Source: UBA1206 sp045643125 (GTDB lineage: Bacteria; Bacillota; Clostridia; Oscillospirales; CAG-382). From it: a stretch of 5,430 nt of DNA. Made by a program: the position numbers and the translations under genes. The number at the start of each line of letters is the position of its first letter. Within the stretch, counting starts at the first letter, position 1. Under the pieces are notes generated by a model, which saw only the letters and a list, made by a program, of their open reading frames with translations, had not been told where the DNA came from and did not search any database. Shown here piece by piece: positions 1-5,430 of this stretch. The DNA lies in NCBI GenBank assembly GCA_045643125.1, contig JAZUKE010000126.1:1-5430 (forward strand), given 5' to 3'.

Positions 1-2
1 TC

Positions 3-2747
3 GACTATACTGCCGGCGCAGAAAACGGCACCAAGCAGGTAGTTCTCGTTTATGACCTCGGCGAACTTACCGACCTCACCGGCGTTAAGCTCGGCGCTTA
101 TAAAGAAAGAAACAGCTTCGTAGATCTTCCCGAAGTTAAAGTTTACCTTTCCAACGACGGCGAAACTTACGTTCGCGCCGCTGACGGCAAATGGACTTCC
201 GAAGTTGAAGGACTTATCGAATCCACCGAAAGAAACGGCGAAGCTCCCAAAGGCGCAGCAGTTTATTTCGCAGATTGGTCCACCAGAGCTTCTCTCAAAG
301 CTCAGTATATCAAACTCGTTCTCACTTATACCGATCCTTGGGCATTCCTTTCCGAAGTCGGCTACACTACCGAAATCGCAGCTGCAAAAGTTGACACCGC
401 TCTCGATGCCAACAAAGGCGCTCCCGTTGACCTCGTTCCCCTCGGCGGCGTGGACATTGCGATCGCAGACGGTACCGCTACCATCCTTACCGCCGCAGCA
501 GGCGATATCTCTCTTGATTCCACCGCAGAAGGCGATTACAGACTTGCCCGCGCAGGCGTTATCACCCGTGCTAAATGGGACGCTGAAAAAGGCGGCTATG
601 TTGTTACCGAAAACGCAGTCAACCCCTGGCCCAACAACCGCGAAGGCACTATGACCATTGCCGACGACGAAATCGGCGTATTCACCATTTCCAGCGGCAA
701 CATCGACAACAACGGCGCTGCAGGCAAATGGGTTATCTGGCATATCGAAGTCGGTGACGTTCTCTACGTTTACGATGATGTTATCGCCATCAACCACAAG
801 ATCGACGACGCAGATTCCAAATGCTTCGTTCCCGAACCCATCCAGCCCGAAGAAAAAGCTGCACTTCCCGAAGGCGCTATCGTTCTCGACCGTGCAGGCT
901 TTGAATATGCAGCAGGCCTTTCCGAAGTTCTCTATACCGCAAATGCAACCACTATCAGCGAATTCACCGGCAAAGACCTCAACGCTTTCGCAGTTGCTAT
1001 CGTTGATGCCGAAACTATGAAAGTTACCTGGTTCGGCAACACTACCGGCAGACCCGACGGCGTCAAGTCCGACGTAGTTATTCCCGCAAATTCTTACCTC
1101 TTCATCGTCCATATGGACAAAGCTGCAGATTTCAGAGCTTACGCTCCCGAAATCGGCGCTAAAATCAAGGTTTACAACATCAACCTTGAAGCTGTCGCAG
1201 GTCTCAAAGCTGCTGCAGTTCTTACCGGCGCAGGCTTCACCTATAAGAATCCCTCTCTCGACGACATCGACGTTACCGGCTGGACTTACGTTGACGGCGT
1301 TGAAAACGGTAAATGGCAGAACACATCCGATCCCGTAGGCGCTTATTATTACAATGTCGATGTCGTTGACGGCAAATACGTTGTCGAAGTTGTATTCAAA
1401 GGCGAGCTTTCCGGCACTGCCGACAAATATGGCAACGGCAACGGTACCAACGTCCGTTTGTGGTTCCACACCGCAAAGAACGCAGCCGAAACCGCTCAGA
1501 GCACTTATAACGCATTTATGGATATTGCGTATACTCCCAACGGACTTATCGACACTCTTAAAACCAACGGTTCTGTTGACGGCAACAGCGGCGTCCTATA
1601 CGAAGGCGATAAGGTTTACACCATAGAATCCGTCATACCCACCGCAAAAGACGGTCTCTATGTAAAAGTAGTATTCGATTCCATTCCCAACTGCCTTGTT
1701 AATGAAGACCTTGACGTTATCATCACCGTTTCCAACAAACCCGGTGATAAAGCAAATAACGCTCTTTACAGCAACAACCAGCTTAAACCCTATGCAGACC
1801 CCTGGAACCGCAGAGAATCTGTCAACTTCTATCCGATCCCCTATACCAACGTAGCTGCAAATGCAACTATGAAAGTTGTCGGCGGCGCAGTTGAAGGCGA
1901 CCCCATCAAAGCAGGCGACCCCGCTCAGAACAAATACAAAACTTCTCTTAACGACGGCGTAGCTTCCGACGTAAAAGATTACACCAATGATTGGTTCGCA
2001 TTCTATTACAATGCAAACGCTCTTGATAAATGCAATGCAGCTCCCGGCTCTGTCGGCGAACTCGAAGGCAACCTCGGCATCGTTGTCGCCGACCTCGGCA
2101 AAGCAACTGCCTGGAACCAGGTAAAAGTCAATGTTTGGGCTCACTTGAGTTCAGGCATAGGTGCTCCCATTGCCATCGAAGCTTATTCTTCCGACGACGG
2201 CGAAACCTGGACTGATGTCGGCGCTCTCAAACTCGGTGCAGACAAAACCGTTTATATGGCAGTAGGCAATTTCGCAGACATCACCTCCCGCTATGTAAAA
2301 GTCGAAGTCCTCTGGACTAACGGCGTTTACTGCTTCATCAACGAAATCGAAATCAACAATGTCGGCGTAGCTCCCGAAGCAGAAGCCGAAGTTGCATTTG
2401 ATTTCAATGAAACCGCTGTTGACGTAAAAGTCAACGAAGGCGTTATCGGCGAATCCGTACGTATTTTCAAACCGGATTACAATCTTGCTGACGGCAACCT
2501 CAAATGGTCAATCAACGTTGTTGTTACCAAATCCGGCGAAGATACTTACAGCGTAGTCAGTGTTGCCGCAGGCAACGGAAATGTTCCCGAGATCACTCTT
2601 GCCGAAAATCAGCTTATCATTGCTGTTCACTCTGACGGCGTAGGCCAGAACGTTGCAGGCAAAAATGCAGCACTTGCACTCACCGCGGGCGACATTCTCC
2701 GCATAACCGGTCTTGACGGCGAACCTGCTGTTGCACTTCTCAAATAA
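3..2747 (+). CDS. Partial large modular extracellular protein with discoidin (F5/8 type C)-like and repeated beta-rich modules (5' end missing)
   Basis: The frame is open from base 3 to TAA at 2745-2747, giving the last 914 residues of a protein whose start, and any signal peptide, lies off the left edge. Residues about 1-125 look discoidin-like (VKVYLSNDGETYV, then QYIKLVLTYTDPWAFLSEV). A second, clearer discoidin-like module spans about 640-790 (AYSSDDGETWTDVG, then SRYVKVEVLWTNG and FINEIEI). Residues about 427-612 form a separate domain (NVRLWFHTA, DVIITVSNKPGD) that may be a CBM9/DOMON-like sugar-binding fold; this is weak. Three diverged copies of a smaller module lie at about 150-262, 291-396 and 798-914. 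Discoidin domains usually bind glycans or membranes, so an exported adhesin or accessory carbohydrate-binding role is inferred. No enzyme motif, dockerin, SLH repeat or LPXTG anchor is visible; the chain simply ends PAVALLK. Codon use is strongly skewed (GGC, GAA, AAA, CTT/CTC, ACC; GCG and TCG rare), suggesting high expression. A terminator follows 22 bases after the stop. Confidence 0.9.
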   Translation, partial: DYTAGAENGTKQVVLVYDLGELTDLTGVKLGAYKERNSFVDLPEVKVYLSNDGETYVRAADGKWTSEVEGLIESTERNGEAPKGAAVYFADWSTRASLKAQYIKLVLTYTDPWAFLSEVGYTTEIAAAKVDTALDANKGAPVDLVPLGGVDIAIADGTATILTAAAGDISLDSTAEGDYRLARAGVITRAKWDAEKGGYVVTENAVNPWPNNREGTMTIADDEIGVFTISSGNIDNNGAAGKWVIWHIEVGDVLYVYDDVIAINHKIDDADSKCFVPEPIQPEEKAALPEGAIVLDRAGFEYAAGLSEVLYTANATTISEFTGKDLNAFAVAIVDAETMKVTWFGNTTGRPDGVKSDVVIPANSYLFIVHMDKAADFRAYAPEIGAKIKVYNINLEAVAGLKAAAVLTGAGFTYKNPSLDDIDVTGWTYVDGVENGKWQNTSDPVGAYYYNVDVVDGKYVVEVVFKGELSGTADKYGNGNGTNVRLWFHTAKNAAETAQSTYNAFMDIAYTPNGLIDTLKTNGSVDGNSGVLYEGDKVYTIESVIPTAKDGLYVKVVFDSIPNCLVNEDLDVIITVSNKPGDKANNALYSNNQLKPYADPWNRRESVNFYPIPYTNVAANATMKVVGGAVEGDPIKAGDPAQNKYKTSLNDGVASDVKDYTNDWFAFYYNANALDKCNAAPGSVGELEGNLGIVVADLGKATAWNQVKVNVWAHLSSGIGAPIAIEAYSSDDGETWTDVGALKLGADKTVYMAVGNFADITSRYVKVEVLWTNGVYCFINEIEINNVGVAPEAEAEVAFDFNETAVDVKVNEGVIGESVRIFKPDYNLADGNLKWSINVVVTKSGEDTYSVVSVAAGNGNVPEITLAENQLIIAVHSDGVGQNVAGKNAALALTAGDILRITGLDGEPAVALLK

Positions 2748-2769
2748 GTAAAACAACAAAAAAAGCTTT

Positions 2770-2802
2770 AAGGGCGCGGAAAAATCCGCGCCCTTGGTTT
2801 TT
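2770..2802. terminator. Bidirectional intrinsic terminator between convergent genes
   Basis: A perfect 11-bp inverted repeat (AAGGGCGCGGA at 2770-2780 and its complement at 2785-2795) encloses an AAAA loop. On the plus strand it is followed by GGTTTTT (2796-2802), ending transcription of the large surface protein gene. Read on the minus strand, the same hairpin is followed a few bases on by seven consecutive T (complement of 2758-2764), so it can also stop the yqfC-yqfD transcript coming from the right. The GC-rich stem and T-runs on both sides fit a shared, rho-independent terminator. Confidence 0.9.
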
Positions 2803-2814
2803 GAGTTTTAAGAA

Positions 2815-2846
2815 AGAGTGGAGAGTTGAGAGAGAGTGGAGTTGAG
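2815..2846. repeat. Purine-rich imperfect tandem repeat (GAGTGGA/GTTGAG units)
   Basis: Two adjacent 16-base units, AGAGTGGAGAGTTGAG (2815-2830) and AGAGAGTGGAGTTGAG (2831-2846), are built from the same GAGTGGA and GTTGAG words and contain no C on the plus strand. The stretch lies in the 168-bp space between the shared terminator and the yqfD stop codon. It contains no plausible gene. The function is unknown; low-complexity slippage DNA or a fragment of a dispersed intergenic repeat are both possible. Confidence 0.6.
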
Positions 2847-2915
2847 GTTTGTTGATGAAGGCAAAAATACAGCTGCGGCTATTGGATGATGTAGGTAAAG
2901 GATTTGACATTTTTG

Positions 2916-4088
2916 TCAACTGTCTGTGCGCGGAACGCTTTCGGCAATGTCGCATATCACGTTCACTCTGCCGACTATCGTCACGGCTTTCGCGGCTGCG
3001 TCGAAGACGAATTCCGCGTCTTTTGAAACGATCTCGCCCTCGATCTCGCTCGCGCACCATTCGTCAAATGCATTTTCCGCTTTTCGCTTTGCTTCGTCCA
3101 AAGAAATGTTTTCGTAAGAAGTCCGGTATTCGCGGAGTGTGAGCGTGGTTTTTACTATCGGAAGTGAAAGAAAGGCGAGTGATATATTTTCGGTGACTAT
3201 TTCAGCCTCGAACAATTCGTAATTCGTCGGCGGGCCATAAAACATTTCAAAATTTTTTCCGAGTATATTATAAGACGTTTTAATATCCGTCCGCCCCGTG
3301 CATTCTCTGTATGGGTACGAAAGCGGTATCGTGCAGACAAACGTCTTTTTTGTTTCCGCAAATACTTTTCCGCGTGCGTTCGACTCTATCTCCGTTTCGG
3401 CACCGTAAAGGTAATTGCCGCTTATAAGCAGCTGCCCTTTCGTCACCACGTCGCCGTGACTTACAAGCGGCTTGCCCGAATACGCTTCAACTCCGACGAT
3501 AACGCCGTCCTCCGACGCAGCGACGTCAAATGTTCCGCCGAAGTCTTCAATCTCGGGCTTTTCGCGCCGAGGTATCACGTCAACGGTGAGTATCGTCCCG
3601 TCGATGTTGACAAAGGCCGAGGAAAGCTGCGGAAGCGACAGAAGCAGCCTCGTTCCTGCTTCCGGCGCGTATATGTCGGGAATGAACGCCCCGATACGCA
3701 CACCGCATTCTGAAAGCGCTTTCAGAATGGTTGTCTCCGGAATGTCACCGTTCCCGGTAACGCGCACGTCCCATACGAAAAGCGACGACAGGAACATAAG
3801 CAAAAGCCCGACGATACTTCCGACGACAAGACCGATGCGATTCCGATATTTATATATAATGAAAGGCAGCCCGATGTGTCTGTCGTCCTCGGCGATGCCG
3901 CCGGACGCATTTTTTGCGGCAGCATAGTCAAAAAGCGAGATCCTCACATAGCCGTATCCGTCTTTTATGCGCGCGCCCCAAAACGGTACGTCCGCTTCGT
4001 TGAGACGGTTCAGCAGAACGGGAAAGTCTTTTTCCGTCGTTCGCAGCGAATACCAGCCCGTCAGCCGAATGATGAATTTTGTCAGCAT
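2916..4088 (-). CDS. yqfD: Sporulation protein YqfD
   Basis: The 390-residue product matches the sporulation protein YqfD family in layout and is close to the Bacillus subtilis length of about 400. A basic, amphipathic N-terminal part (MLTKFIIRLTGWYSLR) precedes a single membrane segment at about 85-107 (IGLVVGSIVGLLLMFLSSLF). Next comes a stretch at about 108-172 that resembles an FtsQ/POTRA-type fold (VWDVRVTGN, then LPQLSSAFVNIDG and LTVDVIPRR), then a barrel-sandwich-like segment at about 194-226 (DGVIVGVEAYSG, HGDVVTKGQLLISG). The domain comparisons are my inference from sequence pattern. The family is needed for normal sporulation in the mother cell; its exact biochemical role is not established. 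The start ATG (4086-4088) overlaps the end of yqfC by 7 bases and is preceded by GGAGG at 4099-4095 with a 6-base spacer, which decides against longer upstream starts in this frame. The gene ends facing the shared terminator; the phoH-like gene often found after yqfD in Firmicutes is absent here. Confidence 0.93.
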   Translation of the reverse strand: MLTKFIIRLTGWYSLRTTEKDFPVLLNRLNEADVPFWGARIKDGYGYVRISLFDYAAAKNASGGIAEDDRHIGLPFIIYKYRNRIGLVVGSIVGLLLMFLSSLFVWDVRVTGNGDIPETTILKALSECGVRIGAFIPDIYAPEAGTRLLLSLPQLSSAFVNIDGTILTVDVIPRREKPEIEDFGGTFDVAASEDGVIVGVEAYSGKPLVSHGDVVTKGQLLISGNYLYGAETEIESNARGKVFAETKKTFVCTIPLSYPYRECTGRTDIKTSYNILGKNFEMFYGPPTNYELFEAEIVTENISLAFLSLPIVKTTLTLREYRTSYENISLDEAKRKAENAFDEWCASEIEGEIVSKDAEFVFDAAAKAVTIVGRVNVICDIAESVPRTDS

Positions 4089-4312
4089 CCGCCGCCTCCG
4101 AACGATAAAGCGTCTATGTTTCCGCGTATGCCGATGCGGTCTTCGCTGTAATATATCAGCTTCAGCGACGTGCCGCTTACGACGACGGAGCCTTTGGCGG
4201 TTGCCGTTTCTATGCGTTCCTCGGTATATCCGACGATACGTTCGATGCCTTCGAGCAGGCAGAACACGTTTCCGCGTATCTCGGCGGTAAAACTGTTTTC
4301 GTTCAATTTCAT
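4082..4312 (-). CDS. yqfC: Sporulation protein YqfC (YabP/YqfC family)
   Basis: This 76-residue protein fits the YabP/YqfC sporulation family: LLEGIERIVGYTEERI followed by the turn GSVVVSGTSLKLIYYSEDRI and the closing IRGNIDALSF, which corresponds to the usual G-x-I-x-x-hydrophobic-x-F ending. It is somewhat shorter than the roughly 90 residues typical of the family, mainly at the N-terminus. It has no signal peptide or membrane segment. In Bacillus, yqfC and yqfD form a sigma-E-controlled mother-cell operon, and the same order and tight coupling are seen here: the last codons of yqfC contain the yqfD ribosome binding site, giving a Gly-rich tail GGGGC. The ATG at 4312-4310 has GGAGG at 4325-4321, 8 bases upstream, which supports this start. 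The molecular function of the family is not known. Confidence 0.92.
   Translation of the reverse strand: MKLNENSFTAEIRGNVFCLLEGIERIVGYTEERIETATAKGSVVVSGTSLKLIYYSEDRIGIRGNIDALSFGGGGC
4095..4099 (-). promoter_or_regulatory. yqfD ribosome binding site inside yqfC
   Basis: Read on the minus strand, GGAGG lies 6 bases before the yqfD ATG and within the last codons of yqfC, where it is read as part of the glycine run. This and the 7-base gene overlap point to coupled translation of the two proteins. Confidence 0.8.
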
Positions 4313-4320
4313 ATATCTGT

Positions 4321-4325
4321 CCTCC
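4321..4325 (-). promoter_or_regulatory. yqfC ribosome binding site
   Basis: Minus-strand GGAGG sits 8 bases before the yqfC ATG, fixing the start of this short gene. Confidence 0.8.
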
Positions 4326-4350
4326 GATAAATATTATTATAAAAAAGTCA

Positions 4351-4377
4351 GTTATATGAAAAGGGCGGAAATTATGA
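4351..4377 (-). promoter_or_regulatory. Possible sigma-E-type promoter for yqfC-yqfD
   Basis: On the minus strand, TCATAAT (4377-4371) resembles the sigma-E -35 element (KMATATT) and CATATAAC (4358-4351) resembles the -10 element (CATACAAT), with 12 bases between them. Known sigma-E promoters usually have 14-15 bases, so the spacing is short and the call is tentative. Position is suitable, about 26 bases before the yqfC ribosome binding site, and Bacillus yqfCD is sigma-E controlled. It overlaps the start of the divergent ylbJ-like gene, so initiation on one strand could interfere with the other. Confidence 0.3.
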
Positions 4378-5249
4378 GACAAGATTTCACACGGCGGATA
4401 AAAAGCTTCTCGACGCTTTGGGCGCTTTTGCTCCTTCTGCTGTTTATGATACCGCGGAACGATCCGTCGGAAAGCGTAAGACGTTCACTGATTTTCTGCG
4501 CAGGCTCTCTCGTACCGTCGCTGTTCCTGTCGTCGGTGCTCGGCAAAGTGCTTGCGTCGGGAATAAGGCTGCAAACTAAATACGCCGATATCGTGATCAT
4601 CCTTTACGGTATGCTTTGCGGATTTCCTTTCGGCGCGATAACGGCAGGCGAACTTTACAAAAACGGCAGCGTAAGCCGCGAAAGGGCGGAAAAGATAACG
4701 GCGTTCTCAAATACGGCGTCCGCGTCGTTCATCGTGTCGTATGTCGGAGCGTCGTCGCTCGGAAGTGTGAAGGCGGGATTGTTTCTGCTTGCGGGGAATA
4801 CGCTTGTCACGTTTCTGTGGTATCTCATTCTTCGCGTGTCATCGCCTGAAGAGCCGAATATACATATAATGAACACAGTACATACGAAAAGCATCGTATC
4901 GGCTATTGCCGAAAGCTCGCAGACGATGCTCGCCGTGTGCGGCTGCGTCGTCTTCTTTGCTTCGGTCTGCGATCTGATCTGCGGGAATGTTACAAACGAC
5001 GTTATAAAATCATTGGTTCACGGATTCTTTGAAATAAGCGGAGGAATAAAGGAGGCGTGCGGACTGAAACCGGGGGATTCTTATATCCTTTCGGCTGTTT
5101 TCATCGGCTGGTCGGGGATTTGCGTGATGTTTCAGGTGGCTTTTGCCTCCGGCGGCGATGTCAGGACCCGCTGCTTTGTGCTGGGACGTATTTTTCAGGC
5201 GTCGGCGATGGGTGTGTATGCGGTACTTACGAAAAAGTACGTTATATAA
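4374..5249 (+). CDS. ylbJ: Sporulation integral membrane protein, YlbJ-like
   Basis: The 291-residue product is a multi-pass membrane protein resembling YlbJ, which is needed in the mother cell for spore cortex or coat development in Bacillus. Visible family signatures, numbered from the chosen ATG: first membrane segment at about 15-26; SLVPSLFLSSVLGKVL at 45-60; CGFPFGA at 82-88 (the family's GYPxGAK); ITAFSNTASASFIVSYVG at 108-125 (the family's FTNxSxPLFI segment); AVCGCVVFFASV at 187-198; GFFEISGGI at 217-225; FIGWSGICVMFQ at 243-254. It is shorter than Bacillus YlbJ (about 400 residues). The sequence between residues 60 and 80, where relatives carry an extra loop, is brief. I chose ATG 4374 because AAGGG (4361-4365) lies 8 bases upstream; the in-frame ATG at 4356 would add six residues but has no ribosome binding site. 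The gene is divergent from yqfCD, a functional match in the same developmental programme. Substrate unknown. Confidence 0.85.
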   Translation: MRQDFTRRIKSFSTLWALLLLLLFMIPRNDPSESVRRSLIFCAGSLVPSLFLSSVLGKVLASGIRLQTKYADIVIILYGMLCGFPFGAITAGELYKNGSVSRERAEKITAFSNTASASFIVSYVGASSLGSVKAGLFLLAGNTLVTFLWYLILRVSSPEEPNIHIMNTVHTKSIVSAIAESSQTMLAVCGCVVFFASVCDLICGNVTNDVIKSLVHGFFEISGGIKEACGLKPGDSYILSAVFIGWSGICVMFQVAFASGGDVRTRCFVLGRIFQASAMGVYAVLTKKYVI

Positions 5250-5252
5250 CGT
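5239..5252. other. 14-bp perfect palindrome across the ylbJ stop codon
   Basis: ACGTTATATAACGT is identical on both strands and includes the TAA stop of the ylbJ-like gene. There is no T-run after it on the plus strand, so it is not a convincing terminator for that gene. It could be a protein-binding site or chance. Confidence 0.5.
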
Positions 5253-5253
5253 C

Positions 5254-5293
5254 AAAATAAAAAATGGAAAAAACTTCAAAAAACTTGTTAAAA
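5254..5293 (+). promoter_or_regulatory. Phased A-tracts (UP-element-like) upstream of strong promoter
   Basis: Runs of A at 5259-5264, 5268-5273, 5278-5283 and 5290-5293 have centres about 9-11 bases apart, one helical turn, ending 4 bases before the -35 box. Phased A-tracts bend DNA and, placed just upstream of -35, are typical of UP elements that bind the RNA polymerase alpha subunit at stable RNA promoters. Confidence 0.65.
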
Positions 5294-5297
5294 GGGG

Positions 5298-5326
5298 TTG
5301 ACAAAGTTAAGATGATGTGGTAATAT
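5298..5326 (+). promoter_or_regulatory. Strong sigma-A promoter, probably stable-RNA (rRNA/tRNA) type
   Basis: The -35 box TTGACA (5298-5303) is perfect, the spacer is exactly 17 bases, and the -10 box TAATAT (5321-5326) is preceded by TGG, giving an extended -10 (TGnTAATAT). The start point would be near 5332-5334. With the phased A-tracts upstream and no obvious coding start after it, this looks like the first promoter of a stable RNA operon lying mostly beyond the right edge. The promoter call is firm; what it drives is inferred. Confidence 0.85.
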
Positions 5327-5344
5327 AGCGAAGCCGTTTCGGAG

Positions 5345-5361
5345 GGGGCTGTGGAAGCCCC
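5345..5361 (+). other. Leader RNA hairpin
   Basis: GGGGCT (5345-5350) pairs with AGCCCC (5356-5361) around a 5-base loop, just after the predicted transcription start. A smaller CGAA/TTCG stem at 5329-5332 and 5338-5341 may precede it. No T-run follows, so this is not a terminator; it probably structures the 5' leader. The remaining leader to 5390 has no known riboswitch or boxA that I can recognise. Confidence 0.5.
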
Positions 5362-5393
5362 GTGGTTAGGACAGAGAAGCACAGGAATTGATG

Positions 5394-5429
5394 AAAAAAG
5401 ATAAAAAAAGTCAAAAAAAGTGCAAAAAA
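5394..5429 (+). promoter_or_regulatory. Second phased A-tract array, likely upstream region of a tandem promoter cut by window end
   Basis: A-runs at 5394-5399, 5403-5409, 5413-5419 and 5424-5429 repeat with a period of about 10 bases, as does the array before the promoter at 5298. By analogy, a second -35 box would fall within a few bases past the window end. An ATG at 5391 opens a frame reading MKKDKKSQKKCKK, but this is what A-tracts would give by chance and its Shine-Dalgarno match (AGGA, 4 bases away) is poorly spaced. Confidence 0.55.
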
Positions 5430-5430
5430 G

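Noticed and set aside
205..1020. Plus-strand frames at 205-654 and 658-1020
   Set aside because: Both overlap the real discoidin-type frame; their Ser/Pro/Lys/Leu-rich translations are shifted readings of the same codons.
1596..2144. Minus-strand open frame of 182 codons inside the large gene
   Set aside because: It lies wholly opposite a well-supported coding frame with strong codon bias, has no ribosome binding site I can see, and its translation is Cys/Val/Phe-rich without a recognisable domain; it is a by-product of the skewed codons.
2863..2885. Possible second terminator for yqfD (AGC/GCT stem followed by T-run on the minus strand)
   Set aside because: The stem is only 3-4 bp and would not be stable; the strong hairpin at 2770-2795 is sufficient.
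2849..3142. Plus-strand frame starting in the convergent gap
   Set aside because: Most of it is antisense to yqfD, becomes Arg/Ser-rich, and has no good ribosome binding site.
4170..4373. Upstream extension of the ylbJ-like frame to 4170
   Set aside because: It runs antisense through yqfC and adds sequence not seen in the family; the ATG at 4374 has the better ribosome binding site.
4089..4382. Upstream extension of the yqfD frame to an ATG at 4382
   Set aside because: The extension gives an Arg-rich stretch overlapping yqfC in another frame. YqfD homologues begin near the MLTKFIIRL start, which has a well-placed GGAGG.
5391..5430. Lysine-rich open frame MKKDKKSQKKCKK running off the right edge
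   Set aside because: A-tracts spaced at one helical turn explain it better as curved promoter DNA, and the Shine-Dalgarno spacing is too short; a real gene cannot be excluded from this fragment.

Overview
The window looks like a chromosomal piece of an endospore-forming Clostridia-type bacterium, possibly a gut Oscillospirales relative. The grounds are three recognisable sporulation genes (yqfC, yqfD and a ylbJ-like gene), Firmicutes-style GGAGG ribosome binding sites, A-tract-rich promoter DNA, and a large modular secreted-type protein. The taxonomic call is an inference from gene content; no rRNA gene is inside the window.

Layout. Bases 3-2747 (+) hold the C-terminal 914 residues of a very large, probably extracellular protein whose N-terminus lies off the left edge. 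It alternates discoidin (F5/8 type C)-like modules with three diverged copies of a small beta-rich module, plus a central domain that may bind sugar. The gene ends at a strong hairpin (2770-2795) with T-runs on both sides, so it can stop transcription from either direction. Between this gene and the next lies 168 bp of convergent intergenic DNA containing a purine-rich GAGTGGA/GTTGAG tandem repeat.

On the minus strand, yqfC (4312-4082) and yqfD (4088-2916) overlap by 7 bases and form a two-gene mother-cell sporulation operon that runs leftward into the same terminator. Divergent from it, after a 61-bp spacer, a compact ylbJ-like sporulation membrane protein gene (4374-5249) runs rightward. 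The two transcription units back to back make a small sporulation island.

The right end (5250-5430) has no confident gene. It carries a near-consensus, extended -10 sigma-A promoter (TTGACA, 17 bp, TAATAT) preceded by helically phased A-tracts, then a short structured leader, then a second set of phased A-tracts cut by the window edge. This resembles the tandem-promoter region of a stable RNA (rRNA or tRNA) operon starting just to the right. That identity is inferred.

I see no mobile element, CRISPR array, tRNA or rRNA gene. The least explained item is the repeated module in the large surface protein.
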